DNA of 64,000 nucleotides from Kappaphycus alvarezii (GCA_002205965.3 NADL03000451.1:2294001-2358000), one strand, 5' to 3'; numbered from the stretch's first letter, positions 20,841 to 33,875 are shown. Notes: generated from the sequence alone by a model not told the origin. Numbers and translations are program-made.

Positions 20841-23800
20841 AAGGAACATCAGAGCGGAGGCTATCGAATTTTAATCGCCGGAGAAAGTTTGAATTCGAGA
20901 GAAGAATGCAACCATCAGTCTGTTACTTGAATCGAACCTGCAGAAGGATGAAGGAGCGGTGTTGATTTAAATTCTATCGTGATCCTCTGGAATTAGTTTA
21001 AAAGAGCTGAAGCTTCCGGTCGGGGTACTTTTGGCACCATCGCTGCATTTTGTCAATGGTTCGAAGAAGATCTTTCCAGCCCAACACGAGACGAGCTCCA
21101 TTTGCGCCATATTCTTCCTCCCCAAAGAACCCCTGGAAGGCCATAATGTAAAAGAGGAATTTGTACTACTCTTCATTGTCTTCTTCGATTGTACAGTACA
21201 CATTGGCACCGCTATGCCAATAAACTGCGCGCAAATACCAAGTGGAGGGTGAAACTGAGGTGTAGGTTTTGGGGTCCTTTAAGGAATATGTAAAGCCTAA
21301 CTGGTTGGCTTCCTTCTTCGTGTACTATCGGCTCGTATAATGCCGCACGAACGCAGAAATATGACTGCCGAAGAGTGCCTTGCGTTCTCCTTAGGTCATC
21401 GCGATGGATGAGGAAAACAGGTGCTATCTATGGCATACTGCAAGGACTTCGGTTGTAATGGATAATCATCTTGATATCCTGGCAGCCTCGGAGCCCCAAC
21501 ACTTCTGGGAGAGCCCATACGGGGTCACCGGGTCGAGGAACTCGTACTGCCTCTGTCGCAATAGCCTTTCAGGGGGGCCTTCCCACGGTGCTCATGCTGG
21601 CCTTTTGTTTTGCTCAGGCCATTGTTGGTCGAGGAGATCGAGAAGGAAGTCGCAGAAGAGGAGGAAGATAAGGAAGAAGGATGCCGAGGAAGGTGACGAG
21701 AAGACGGATGCTGAGAACGGTGATGAGTATGACAGTGCCGAGTACAATACAGATGCCGTGGAAGGTACTCAAGTGGATTATTCCTATAAGGACGATGCTG
21801 CAACGACACGTGTAGTGAAGCCCGCCCCGAGAATACCGCTATTCGTCAGCACATCGGCACATCTCAATAGGTAGGCGTGGAATTTTGAGGCAGTACCACC
21901 GTGGCTGAAGGTTTGAAGGGATTGATTGTGACGGGTTGACGGTTATACCGTAGGGTATACTGAAACTAGAGGGGGTGTACTTGCCTAATTTTTTGCACCC
22001 GGCGCTCATTCTAATTGTGGGGTCATGTGAGCTGCATTCTTGCCCCTGCCGATCTGAATAGATACTGTGCGGTATCTCTCCAGGTCATAGGTCATATAGG
22101 GAAACAGGTACTGTACAATTGTCGCACGGCTCAGTAAAGTAAAATATATGTACGGTACTGTGTAGTGCGTGTTTAAATAAGAAAGGAGAAGGTAGGCTTC
22201 AATTGACCCTCTGGAAAAGGAAAATAAATGATTGTTACAAGCATTGAAAGTTTCTCATGGTTTTGTGGGGCATCATAGCACGTATTCCTGGTAAATATTG
22301 TAATTTTTTCACCCCTCGAGAGTCTTAAAACAGTAGAACTAGTGGTGGTAATGAGTAAAAAAGATATTTCATGACATGCACTTGCATGTGACGTCTCCGT
22401 AATGTCCTCATTTCAGCAAGCATTATTTCTGAAAGAGACACAAGTCGCCGGTGGTTTTGCCGCCCTCAGGCGCCAACGCATGGTCCTGGTAATGTACTAC
22501 AACACAATTTTATGAGGCGCGAGGTGCCCCCTCTCACTACTCCCGTGATCCGGGCTTCCGACTTCAGCCAATGGTTTTTGATCCCTCTGTGTCCCTTCTC
22601 CGGTGACTATGTTATTTATCGAATAGTTTGTACCTGGTGTTGTTGTTAAATGCAATACTTTGGACGCTATTACTCGCACGTGCATCTACGAGCGTATCAG
22701 TTGCGCCTTTTGGTCGTCGGTGTTTATGGCCATCATGTCGCGAGCCCCACTGCACGTGACCTATTTGGTCCATCCAGTTAGCTCTTAACTGAATAGTCAG
22801 TCAGTCGGTGTAGACTCTACATAAGCAGTGAGTAAATATATTTCTCTTTTAATAAATGAAAAAAGTTCCATTACCAGGGAAAATAGTTTCCCCCCGGACC
22901 TAAACCGCAATTATTTTGAAATGCTTGAGAAAGTCGTTCTTTTTCATTTCCTGCGCCGAGCTTAACCTATCTTTCCTTCTACCTTTTATTTTCCTCTAAC
23001 CCAAGCCTTCCCCCCATTCTTTTGTATACAGCTAGGCACCTGCGGCATACAGTAGTGAACCAACCTGAGCCTCATGTCGGGACAACTTTCCCGACGACAT
23101 GCCCCCACCTCACTGTGTACCACCCCCTTGCATACAGCTGCGCAGCATATGTTTTCCTTTTAAAACCCATATCTAACTCATTCCACAACTCTCCGCACCG
23201 ACCACCGGCCTCACTAAAACGCTCCGGCCTCGGTCCCGAAAAACCGGCACCGATTTCAATTCACAACGCTTCGGACTTGGTTCTTTGCTGCACCCTCCTC
23301 CTCATGCCGCCCTTCGCCAAACAAAACCTTGTACTCGCACTGTAATCCCTGTGCACTGCGGCCTCCTATCTTTAACGCCAGCGAACGACTTAAAAGCGGT
23401 CCCAAACCACAAGTTTTCACGCCACACCGCAAAACGCGTTCTGCAGCAGACGACCGGTCCTGACGAGGACTTTGTTACAACGACAGATACGATCGCAGTG
23501 GGGGCCTTGCGAAAGGCTGCGTGCGAAGCCAATTGCGGCCTCCTAGTAGAGGCTGCTTGACAAAGTGGTCCTTGAGACAGAATAACAACTATGTTGACAT
23601 ATTGATGATTAGAAGTGTAGAAGATGATGATTGCTCATCGTACCTAAGCTTATATACTACTTGAATAAGTGATATTGCTCTCCTAATAGCTCCTATCCAA
23701 TTGTTTGTACAACTATTGTAACATAAACGCAATACCGATCGTTGATTACCAAATGTAATACGTAATTGGTTTGGTACTGTAGAACCTGTTTTGCGTGGAA

Positions 23801-24189
23801 TTCTAAGATACTGTCACGAAATACCATATAATGCATAAACAAAAATCACACTCTTTGGTTCAAATGTGAGTCCAGTAGTAATTAGCTCGACAACAAGTAT
23901 GCACAAGTGTCATCAAGGAGCGTAGCAGTGTGTGTCATCGTGGAGTATTGACTGTGGTGCGCTTTTTCGTCGTATCGCGGTGTGGGTTGCAAAGCGTTGC
24001 TACAGAGCACGGTGGCATGAAAGTTTTTTCTTTATTTTCCACATCTTCTCCTCTTACATGGCGTCCAACAATACATGGATCCTAATAGCGACTTCTGGTT
24101 CCCTCCTATCCGCCCTCTTCCATTGCTTCCCCCTAGTCGATGTAGTTAACAGCACGCACTAAAGTTTGAGTAAATGAGTATGACGCTTT
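20841..24189. other. no gene assigned; includes an acidic ORF and a C/T-rich segment
   Basis: A 156-codon plus frame at 21404-21874 has a basic then Glu/Asp-rich middle (RRKSQKRRKIRKKDAEEGDE) but no recognisable domain; it may be chance or part of the gag-bearing element. At about 22970-23560 the plus strand turns C/T-rich and contains the near-palindrome ATGTCGGGA...TCCCGACGACAT (23073-23100) and a TTTTAAAACC box near 23158. This could be a promoter or an LTR, untested. The rest is AT-rich with no signal. Confidence 0.35.
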
Positions 24190-26300
24190 CACTACAGAAC
24201 AAGCCTTTCCGAATGGTTTCCCTGCCGCATGTCGCGACCCGTAGCCGAAACCAAATTGTACCGCAGGTGATCAACTTTTGTCACGCGTCACAGACTGTAT
24301 AAGTACGATATAAATGCCGCCCATTTGCGGGTCTTATTGAAGGCCACACCATATTCTACTAGCACTTCATCCCTACGGCGAAATTCTTCTCCTTCCTTGT
24401 GCTCTTCCTAGGTCCATAGACTTGGCGGGCGCAGCAGTGCGCACGCCTGACTAGCAAAATAACTTTAGTAGCCTGTATTGAGTGCCTTCATCGTTGAGGA
24501 GTTCCAATGCGTCACTCGCTAACATCCTCAGATTGGTACCAGATATCATACGGAACGGAGAAGTTGTTGAGCCACGATTGCAACGAAGGTAAAAACAAAG
24601 AAATTTCGGAAATAACTCGGCTCAGTCTCCTCCATTTTCCACTAATGACTTATTAGTAGCATGTTTTATTGTCCCAACCATCCTCTTCACCCTGCCGTTC
24701 GGCCATCGGTACGTAAGCAAGTACACACTTCCAGTCCATGCTCTTACTGCACATAAATACTGCACCAAAGCGGCCATGAAAGCGGTTGCATTGTCTGAAA
24801 CAATCCTTCTCGACGGTCCGAACGGAATAATCATCTCCTGCTGGATGAACCGTAAAACGGTACTTGGTGCTTAATCTTCTGTTGCACTTGCAATCAGCGA
24901 TCCCTACAGCTCTTCCACAGCGGCCAGTGCGAATCATTTGCCGGTCTTGGACGACTTGAATGGGCCGACTAATTCAATAGAAAAAGTCCCGAATGATCTA
25001 GTGGATGTTACTCTCAGGCTCTTGTGTTACGTCAGAAGCCTCCTCGCATGTTGACAACCGTCTCATGAACTAAAATAATCCGTCACGTGGCGATAGATTC
25101 CGGGTCACCGGAAGCGATCCCTTACGAACTTTCTTGTCGAGACCAAGTCCCAATGTCCTACATCTTCGTAGAACGCAGCCAGAATTTCCGCACGCTGGCT
25201 AGTAGGCTGCAAGACTCGAAGGCCATCCATTTCCCTACGTAACAAGGTATCGTTCTACACCATAAACTTCTTTTCGCTTCGTCTAATACCGACTCTCCTC
25301 TTCTGATCTGTTTCTTGAACATGATTTTCGGCCGAGAACATCGCTACTTAGCACTTGTGGCTCCAAATCGGATAGGTAAGGGTCTGCCCATTGAAAAGTG
25401 AAAACGAACCCCTCCGTCGAATTTTCATCTCCCTTCTTAGTTCCTTCCACTGTGGGCCGATGAGAGAGGTAATGAGCCGCTCTGTTCTGGGACCCAGCGC
25501 GGTATCTAACCTCGAAGTTGCACTTTGCCATCAGATCCAACCATCATGCCAACCTTTCATAAGTATACTTCTCCTTAAACTCGGTTTGGAACGCCTGGTG
25601 ATAGGTGCAAACAACAAAGGGTTTCTCGGAGAGTAGGTAGACTCGGAACTTATTCAACGCAAACACCACACCGAGTGCTTCATTTTTGCTCATGGAGTAC
25701 CGGCGCTCTTGCTCGGGCATTGTACCGGACGCGATTTGAACCAGGTGCCCTTTTCCATGCTCCTTCTTATGAGGCAGCATAAATCCCAACGCCACCGATG
25801 ACGCGCCCGTTTCCACAACGAATGGGGATTTAATTTCAGGAAACGCAAGAACCGGCGGCGTTGTTAGCTTCTTGAGATTGTCGAAGGCCTCCTGCATATC
25901 TTCTGTCTATTTAGAAGACTCCCTCACGGACATGCCAGCATATAAAACTGCCGAAATTTCGATACAATTTCTTATGGTTGGCGCTAGTATCGGGCAGGAC
26001 CGAGAAAACTCCTTATTTTAGTTATATTCTCCGGAGCAGCAGCCTCCAATATGTCCCTGGTTTTATCTGCGTCCACTTTCACCCCGGCGGCGTTGACAAC
26101 GTGGCCGAGCAGCTTTACTTCCCAGTGAGCGAAGCCGCACTTGGTCACCTTGATCTTCAATTTTTGCTTCTAAATCCTTTCAAAGACTTCCTTGCAATGG
26201 TGGACGTGTTAGTCCAGTTCTTGTAAGAATATTACCACGGCATTGACATTAACCATTGCGAACGGCAAGCCCTGAAGAACGACGTGCAAAAGTGTAATTA
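24190..26300 (-). pseudogene. Ty3/gypsy pol (RT, RNase H, integrase), broken
   Basis: Read on minus from 26300, the RT end has VLQGLPFA and then KIKVTKCGFAHWEVKLLGHV and IRSFLGPARY. The RNase H lies at 25897-25544 (FVVETGASSVALGFMLPHKK, RRYSMSKNEALGVVFALNKF) and goes on to 25283 (RYRAGSQNRAAHYLSHRP). The integrase has an H...C zinc region (FYEDVGHWDLV), FSIELVGPFKSS, RRIVSDNATAF (24790) and WPNGRVKRMVGTIKHATNK. Near 24400-24190 a C-terminal block occurs (FRRRDEVLVEYGVAFNKTRK, VTKVDHLRYNLVSATGR). Two catalytic acids appear changed: Glu for Asp in the first, Lys for Glu in the last. No gag, protease or LTR was found for this copy. Confidence 0.85.
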
Positions 26301-26527
26301 TGCATTACCGTGCTCTCCTATCTTTGCATACGACAATCGCAAAAATACTAATCATTTCGGATTTCGAACTGAGATAAATATTATTATCTTTATGTTCTTC
26401 TCGCAATAGATGCAAGATGAAAAAAAGATACGCTGTGGATCTTCGCAGGGGCGAGTGATGCGATTGAGTCACTCAAATTAAGTGCCTTTCCTGGCTTGAT
26501 TCATTCGTACTCTATCGCTATTGACAT

Positions 26528-27051
26528 TTACGGACAAATAGGGGGAAATTTGGGGTGTCTATAATCCATGAAAAATGAGGCCATCTGCTCCCTGAGGGAT
26601 GTCATGGTATGGGTACAAAAGCTTACAATGTAAAGAATTAGCAGGAAACCTTCAAAACGCTTGAAAACAGGCTGAAGGCCAGCCAACTGGCACGCCGCAT
26701 TGAAAATAGCTGCCGGTGCGGCATGACGTTGTGCAAAGATTTGTTTGGCCTTTGCGTAGGTCCCCTTGCTCTCGTAGAGACGTTGCAGGAGGCGTTGGCT
26801 AGCAACTCTTGAGTGTCCGGCTGCCATCCTCCGAGGGTAGAGATGGGGATGGGAACCATCCTACTACTGGAGGAAGACAAGATGAAGGACTCGTATCTTC
26901 TTTGTTTCGCCGTTCTTGCTGTGCTGAGCGAGGTGAGCGGGTTGAAATTCCTTACTATCATGTTCCAGGGCGCTAGGGGGTTGACGAATGTGACATCGGA
27001 GAAGTCTATTCCGCAAGTGCGTCCCATTGCACGAATATAAAAAAGGGTCAA
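26528..27051 (-). mobile_element. LINE3 endonuclease C-terminal fragment
   Basis: On minus, GIDFSDVTFVNPLAPWNMIV corresponds to the D-containing strand of the restriction-like endonuclease (LINE2 has DITFVNPLAP). It is followed by NFNPLTSLSTARTAKQRRYE and VPIPISTLGGWQPDTQELLA. Two frames share the fragment, with a shift near 26810. In the second, RLYESKGTYAKAKQIFAQRH continues to about 26528. It pairs with the fragment at 10848-11105 as the same lineage. Confidence 0.65.
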
Positions 27052-27541
27052 CCGGACTCCATAGGCTTTATGATGTTAGTAACTTCACTACCGACCGTCG
27101 AGGGAAGCATCCTATGTCCGAATTACGGAAGCTCAAGAAATTTGTCTTGGCATCTGTTCTCCAGTACACCGCGGTCATGCTGAATCACCGAAAACAGCGA
27201 AAATATCCCCCCACCGGACCTCCAGACAAGGCTTTTGCCTGATCCTCCACTCTAGAATCCATCAAATGAAGGGTCTATTTTTCTCTGTAAACTTGTTTGC
27301 AGTTCGTTTGGAGCAGTTTATGTGAGCATTGGCGAAGCACTAATTTTTAGTAGTACTTGCCATCAATGTAGCCTTTATCATACCTCAGAACTCATTGTCT
27401 TCGAGCTATTTTCAATTCTGTGCAAATTTACCATGGTCCACATCTCCTGGCCTGAGAGTCTGTAAATTGCAAAAAATTCATAGTAATTTATTTCATTACA
27501 AGACTGTCGCTGTAACAAATCTGGAAATTACTGTCATTTAA
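27052..27541. other. no gene recognised
   Basis: AT-rich spacer between the LINE3 fragment and the hAT element; any hAT terminal inverted repeat on this side was not identified. Confidence 0.4.
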
Positions 27542-29680
27542 TTACTCTGCTGGCGCTGGAGACAGAATGTTGTCAAGGAGAGTCAATGAAATCTCAAAAT
27601 CATAAATAGCCATAAGAACATCATCGATGTTGTTGGTATCAAAGCAATCATCGTCATTGGCTGGCGTAACTGCAGTTGTGCTCTTCCCCATAGCAGGAGT
27701 ACAACTGATCCTATTGATAGAGTAAAATTCCCCTTCACAGTTTTCGTTCCAACTGTTATTGCCATTTAAAACAATTCTTTCGATAGAATCCTTGCGATGA
27801 CTCTCTAGAATCAATCTCAAATCCTCCTCACCTAGTTTCCGTTGAATATCAAACCACTCTGAATACCTGTCTCCCCACCGGACGTTCGATTTAGAGACTT
27901 ACAGTGTAGCAGGGACCGAACTTTGAAAGACCTCTCTGCACTAGCAGAACTTGACATCATAGAAAACACTAGGTCAGCCAAACCTGCAAGCTTATTACAC
28001 CTCTGAAATCCAACACTTTGCCACAACACGTGTGGGTGGAATAAGTTGGACAATGGATCAAGTCGCTCGCTGTCCCTACCCAAAGGTCTAGTGATTTGTG
28101 CAAACTTGAACGCGCTTTACCTTCCATACCGACGTAGTCAGAATAAATGTCTAACGCTGACATAGCCCTACATATTAAGGATGTTTTTGGCAGAAAAAAT
28201 ACGAGAGTTTCAAATCTCTGCTTAGGAATGATTGGATCCAGCAGAGTAGCCGAAAAGTAAATGTTGCAGTCAATTCTTTGAAATATCTCTTGCAGCTTCT
28301 TCTTCAGAATCCCAGCCTCAACAGGGTTTAAGAAAGCACAACAGGCTTCCCAAAAGAATAAAAAAAGCAAACGGCATATAGGAAATAGGGCACAAATCAG
28401 ACTCCAACAAGGCGATCACAGCGGCAAAAATTTGAATAAAGGGCAATACTGGAGAGTCTTCTCCAAAAGTCCCCACTGGTCGCGATGATATGAACCCAAT
28501 GAGACTTGTCTCGCTCATTGTGCACATTTAAATGTGACTCATTTGCAAAATTCATCCTCTTATCTATCGTAACGCCCGTTATATTCCTATTATTTTCTAA
28601 AACTAAAACAAACATTTCAGAACAACCATTCCACCGCGTCTGCGAAAATTTTTCCACTGATCTTCGGACAGGATTATCAGCAAAAAGACGGCGATTGCAC
28701 TCATTCTGAGCGACATGTGTGAATGACTAAAGTGGTTTGCGATTATTGAAACAGATTTTAGCAAACTGTTGATAGTCTCAAATTTTAGCATGTCCTTGAC
28801 GACTAACGAGAGTGCATGAAAGGAACATCCATAATTGTAAACAACATGGTTGGATTCGCCAACCTCTGCGCCAGTGGATAGTCGGCGAATCTTAATCATA
28901 ACATTTGTTGAGTCAGTTTCGAATCCATAGGCCTTTCTGATTTTTGCCGTTCTTCTACAAAGGGCTCTCAAAGGTCTCTCCAAAACTCGATCCACATTCG
29001 CCGCAAACTCCCTTTTTTCCCTCAGCCGAAACGATGAACAGTGTAAAGGAATCGGCCCGCCAACCAAGCAATTGAATACTGACCTAATGCTGATATCAGA
29101 AAATCCGTTAACAGTAACACAAAGTGCAGGTAGACTGTAGAGATGATTCTGCCATTGTTGAAAACATTTTCTGTGCAGTTGGGGGAAGAAGACTGTCGAT
29201 ATCTTTCCTCGGATCGGTGGGCGGTAGGTCTCTCCGAAGAAAGTTTCCCAAAATGGAATCCAGTTGTCTCCTTGACATGCAGTGAATGGCATTCCATAAC
29301 AGAGCAAAGCCTTCAAAAATGCCAAGTCAATTGCCTCTCTTTGTACTGCCGATAATGAGCGGACATAGAGCTGCATTGTACTTTGGGAGTGGGGCGGGCA
29401 CGCGATTTACATATTTCTGAGCGGACTCCTATGCATGATGAGGAACAAATCGAAAACTTCTTTGATGAGATGAGGATTCTGTATCCCTCTTGAAATTTGT
29501 ATCGGAAAGAACGACACTCAGCAAAATGATCTCGAACCCTCGTTGCGTTTGTTGAATTCACGAAGTTGTCACAATTAAATGTTGCTTTGCCTTGTTTCCT
29601 GTTTTCGTGGCGATCTATATAGGGATCAATATCAAACGCTGTCGTTTCCGCTTTTGAATGGGTCGCGTTTGCTACTAAAT
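27542..29680 (-). pseudogene. hAT-family transposase, broken
   Basis: From 29680 on minus, a partial BED-type zinc finger (FNCDNFVNSTNATRVRDHFA plus a Cys) starts the protein. A 257-codon frame (28603-29376) contains a DUF659-like region (LCVTVNGFSDISIRSVFN) and then NYGCSFHALSLVVKDM, the GC..H.LNL..KD signature of hAT enzymes. After frameshifts the C-terminal dimerisation domain appears at 27832-28083 (SSSASAERSFKVRSLLHCKS). An acidic tail lies at 27542-27820. The transposase would cut and paste an element with 8-bp target duplications; neither duplications nor inverted repeats were found by eye. Confidence 0.82.
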
Positions 29681-30143
29681 GTTGACGCTTCCTTCCATTG
29701 GATTTGTAAAGTGATAGCTTAAAGTGATAGATGGTAGGGCATTAGGTAAATTTCGGAGGGCTGGAGGAATGGGGTTGGAAGCTACCTTTGCGTAAGGGGT
29801 ATGGATGAAGGGATTTCCATGTAACCATTGCAGTAGTTTTCTTGTCTTTTCTTCGTGCGGATTCCATAAGGAGCCCATCCAGATTTAAACTTTGCAGGTC
29901 TGCGGTCACATCCTCATTGATTTATGAAGTTGTTCTGCCGAATATTGCAGAGTTATTCACAATAAGAGTTCGAAGTTTAAAGTTTGATACTGCGAACATT
30001 CTAATGAACGTTTAAACGGTTAGTTTTCATTGAGGTTCTAAGATAAGAGACGGATTTTAACTGGATCTGCCTGTTACTCTTTACCAGAGTAATGCCATTA
30101 TGATAAGTCTACCTGGTTGATATCTCTAATGATAACGGTTAAT

Positions 30144-30234
30144 ACTCCGGCTTACTGATCCAAGCAGATTGATCCCTGTCTCGGTCGAATCCTATTGAAG
30201 AGTCATTCTCGTGAACGAGAAACAGAACCGGAGT
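30144..30234 (+). ncRNA. possible structured RNA (unassigned)
   Basis: A 7-bp outer stem pairs ACTCCGG (30144-30150) with CCGGAGT (30228-30234). Inside it is a TTCTCG/CGAGAA stem with a TGAA tetraloop (30206-30221). The arrangement could fold on either strand. I do not recognise it as an snRNA, snoRNA or tRNA, and no promoter is visible, so this is only a candidate. Confidence 0.2.
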
Positions 30235-30412
30235 CCTTTCGTCAGATGAGATCGGGTCTATCGTCAAGAACGTTGAAAATCAACCATTGCTAGTGATAAC
30301 AACCATTGCATTGAAGTTTGTGCGCTCTGCACGCTGTGCAGGGACTGCTGAATGAGTCAACTGAGGCTTACCACGTTGCGTCAGTGTGAGACGATCTGTC
30401 TCGCTTCTTTTC

Positions 30413-30433
30413 ACTGTACGGAGTCCGTACAGT
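30413..30433. repeat. 21-bp palindrome
   Basis: ACTGTACGGA and its complement TCCGTACAGT flank a single central base. It carries the GTAC-centred motif that recurs across the window. Confidence 0.7.
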
Positions 30434-30965
30434 ATATTTCTCAGGTATTGAAGTGAAAATTACAACAGGACCCTTATAATACATAAAAATTACGAGAATT
30501 ATTACTATTTAGAGTTACAGTAATTTTACACATGACATCTTTACCTGAGATGTCCTTTATTGGTCCATATCACTGCACCCTTCCCCAATGGTTCAATTTG
30601 GGATACATAGCAAAGATTTAATTATAAAATTACCGAGAAATGGCCTATACTCCGATTACGTTTCACTAGCATTCTCGGCACACGATGACGGTCCAGATTG
30701 CACTCAAACAAATCCTAAAAAAGTGCTTCCACTCTCGTTCGTTTCATTTTAGTGAAGGTCACTCCAGGAGCTCAAGCTCTCCGAAAACAGGTTAATTTGG
30801 GACTCCATCACGGTTCCTCCCTCTTCCTTCTGCCTCTATTACCGGTTCCACAACAACTAAAGCTGCAAACTGAAATGTCCGCAGTGGAGGGAGACGCTTT
30901 GAGCCAACGCGTGAGTTCTGTCTTCGTCCTCTCTTCGTAACTGACAGTTCTTTTTGAAGTCTCTC

Positions 30966-32709
30966 TCATATTACGCGACCCAGTTCCACAGCCCACTGCT
31001 TAGCTTCACGTGCACATTCTTTGGTTCGCTCAGCTTCAGCTTCTTCAGCCTCTTTGCGACGACACTTTTCTAAAACTTCACCTATGGTTACACACTCCGA
31101 GGATGCACCTGCATCAAACGTGTTATACGCCTTCTGGTTCGCGCTTCGGGCTGTAGCGGCAGACGAAGATGATGTAATACCCATTAGAATCGAGTTAAAG
31201 GTCTTCGATTTCTTGGGGAGGATGCTGGAGTGATTTATCGTTCGCGAGGGAGCAAGATTGCCGTTGAAAATCTTTCTTGCTTCCTTCAAAGTGCCACTAT
31301 CACTGCGTCATTGACGTACCAAAGCTTTCGCGAGGCAGGCCCCAGCAGCATCTGGTTTTTTCCTCTCCTCCTCTGCCCTATTCTTACAACCATGTTACGA
31401 TCTCTTGAATCTTTCGGCAAAGTCCGCCTGAAAAGGAAACACACCAGTCACTTTGAAAGCGTTTGTAATGTGGGATGAAGTAATAGTTTCGTAGGCATGG
31501 ATGGCGCATGCAAGATTGAAGTTACCCTGGAGTGGGTCAAGAGTTCCTAAACGACGAAAAGCGTCACGAAGCTCCTGCATTTCTTGCTTGAATTGTTGGT
31601 TGATCTTCTGGTCACATGTTTGTAAGAAATGGGAAGTTTTAACAGGCTATATCACAGCTTCACGTCCACTGCTGATGCACTATTCCACCCCTTAAATACC
31701 TTTCCGTGAGGAATGCCCATCCAAGCACAAAAGGTATGTTTCGTTTGGCACGAACCGGCGGACAAAGATGTTCATAAGTTTCACTTTTGCAACCAAAATT
31801 GGCTTCTCTATGTAGCCATTTGTTGAAAACTTAATAACGGTTCCGCTAGGAAGCCAGTTTGGCTTTGTGTAGTTGTCACAAATCCCTGAAACCTCATCGC
31901 CGAAAGGCCCTTTTATTGAGGACCACCAGCGCTCGTTCATGCGCTCAGCTTCTATGATAAAGAAAGGAGGAGCAATAGGTCCTGAGGCAGTTGCAACCAC
32001 GAGAGCAGTTATGTGTTGGCTATTACCGTAACACGTCGTCTCTCCCAAGAATCATCTATGGCGGGAGTCTGCTGAAGTGAAACTTTGCGTCGTTTTCCAT
32101 ATCTGGCATCAATGTTCGTTTCATCTATATTAATGATACGTTAAGGATTGCGCAATAGTCCTTCATGCTTTTCCGAAAGAATTTTCAATATCTCGAAGAA
32201 TTTGTTGACGTGTGGAAAGTTCTCAGATTGTAGTTTCGCTTGCTCTTTGCTCTCCGCTTTTCTTTAGGTCATATTTATGTTTCTAGAACCAAAGGCCCTC
32301 ACTGCATTATCGGACAGAACCCCATTTCTCCACCCAACGCGCCCATCTGCAGCAATACGGGACATCATATCTTTCACGCCATCCACACCAATTGCGAAAC
32401 CTCTTGATGTGCCTCTTTTAACCTGCTAACGATCATGTTTTCTTCATCTTTGGTTGGTACTGTGTTCCGACCAGCGTGGGATGTTTTGTCTAACATTTGA
32501 TCTGAGGCGGCCTGGTCTTTTGAGCACAGAAGTTTCGTCAAAGTACCGACTGTGGTTTTCGGGACTCCCGTCATATTCGAGATGTGACGAACGGAAAAGC
32601 GCTCTTTCTTGATTAGTTTCACAGCTTCGTTTCGACCTTTGCTGAGTTCGTCGCGCTTCTTCGTTCTTAGCTTTTGTTTTCTCGTCTGGCAGTGCATTGA
32701 TTCGGGCAT
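30966..32709 (-). pseudogene. pogo/Tigger-like transposase (DDE_1 superfamily), broken
   Basis: Minus strand. The N-terminal helix-turn-helix (32374-32709) reads NEAVKLIKKERFSVRHISNM and GVPKTTVGTL. The catalytic domain starts with RIINIDETNID (first Asp, near 32130), then continues at 31692-32048 with ITALVVATASGPIAPPFFI and YLLCLDGHSSRKG (second Asp). VKTSHFLQTCDQKINQQFKQ (near 31620) has the third Asp. The C-terminal part has ITNAFKVTGVFPF at 31450-31480 and a Glu/Lys-rich tail to 30966. There are several stops and frame changes. Proteins of this superfamily bind DNA through CENP-B-like domains and insert at TA. Confidence 0.8.
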
Positions 32710-33875
32710 TTTGGGACCCCTGGCTTTTCGTTAAGCTATTCGAGCTCCAAAATCGTCCCAGTGGATAGGGAGAGCAGAGAAACAAAAGAATGACCATGTT
32801 CTGTTCAGCAATAGAAGTGTTTCCCTTCCTGGTTTTTTGGCGCGAAACTGTCCTAAATTAACCTTCTGCACCAAATTGAACCATTGGGAAGGTTACCGCG
32901 ATGAAAACGAATTGGGACCTGAGAATGTAAAGTAAAAGGTATGGGTTACGGTGGACAGCGCGAAGGGTCAGTGTGCGTGCTTGTCCACACAATTACTGTA
33001 TTTGACTCCAGTGCTTTTTGTCAGTGTAAGATTATCCTGATTCGAACCAATGAGAAAGTCTGTTGCCTAAGGCCTGTATGATGGAACTATCACACATATC
33101 TTTCTCAGTTACAGCACAAACCTCAATGTGATGTTAGAAAACAGCAGATGGGATCTCAAAATGTCGCGTTGGTACCAGAATAGCTGTGTCAACGAACCCA
33201 GGTCAGGATCATTTGGGGCATCTCGATTGCGTACCCTGAATGTTATCATCTTTACCTCATGGCTTATAAACCCTGTATGCAAGAGCTTCCTGTGATGTTG
33301 CATGACGACACATCCTTCCGACTTGTACATGTCCCTACGTCTCTTGCTATATCTCACTCTTCACATGGGTCAAAGCTAGATCAGGATTTCATACAAGAAG
33401 TCCTGCACGTTCTAAAACAGTTGTATAGGACGGTTAATTCAAATATTGTTAAGACGGGAGCCAACTTTCTTATCTTGACCTTTGGCGAGGAGCGTGGTGT
33501 TCTGAGGACATACGCCAGACGATTAGGAGATGCATAGTACGACTGGACCCCCACCATGTTCTCTGCCTGCATAACCAAGTTCGAAGCTGCGCGCTACAGC
33601 CCCAATAAATTTACTTCGAAATAGATGGCAATAAATCTGGACACAACGTTCCTCTTGAGAGACACATGATTATCACTAAAATCCAGTTAAGTCCAGTAAG
33701 CTTGTGCAGTAACTTTTCATGTTAGTGGGAAGCAATTTGAGATATTTGTACCTCAGCCTCGGTCGCAGATGGCCCAATTCTTGGGGAGACAAGATTCGCC
33801 CCAAGAAGCAATTCCGCTCCTGATGCAAGAATTACTTTCGGGGGCGGTTTTTCTCTTTTCTCGAGCAAGGAAAAA
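32710..33875. other. no gene assigned
   Basis: A 92-codon plus frame at 33259-33537 and overlapping minus frames show no family signature. The end nearest 33875 must hold the 3' region of the minus-strand gene at 33876-35804; no AATAAA is obvious there. Confidence 0.4.

Larger units (their letters stand above)
29681..30965. other. no protein gene; hairpin-rich stretch
   Basis: No coding signal is visible between the hAT and pogo transposases. The part from about 30120 to 30440 is rich in short perfect stems and is listed separately. Outer parts of the two DNA transposons may lie here. Confidence 0.4.

Noticed and set aside
30110-30121. TACCTGGTTGAT, like the 5' end of 18S rRNA
   Set aside because: The match stops after 12 bases; the following bases do not resemble 18S, and no other rRNA sequence is present.
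30101-30180. U1 or U5 snRNA-like segment
   Set aside because: It lacks the exact ACTTACCTG 5' end of U1 and the conserved U5 loop.
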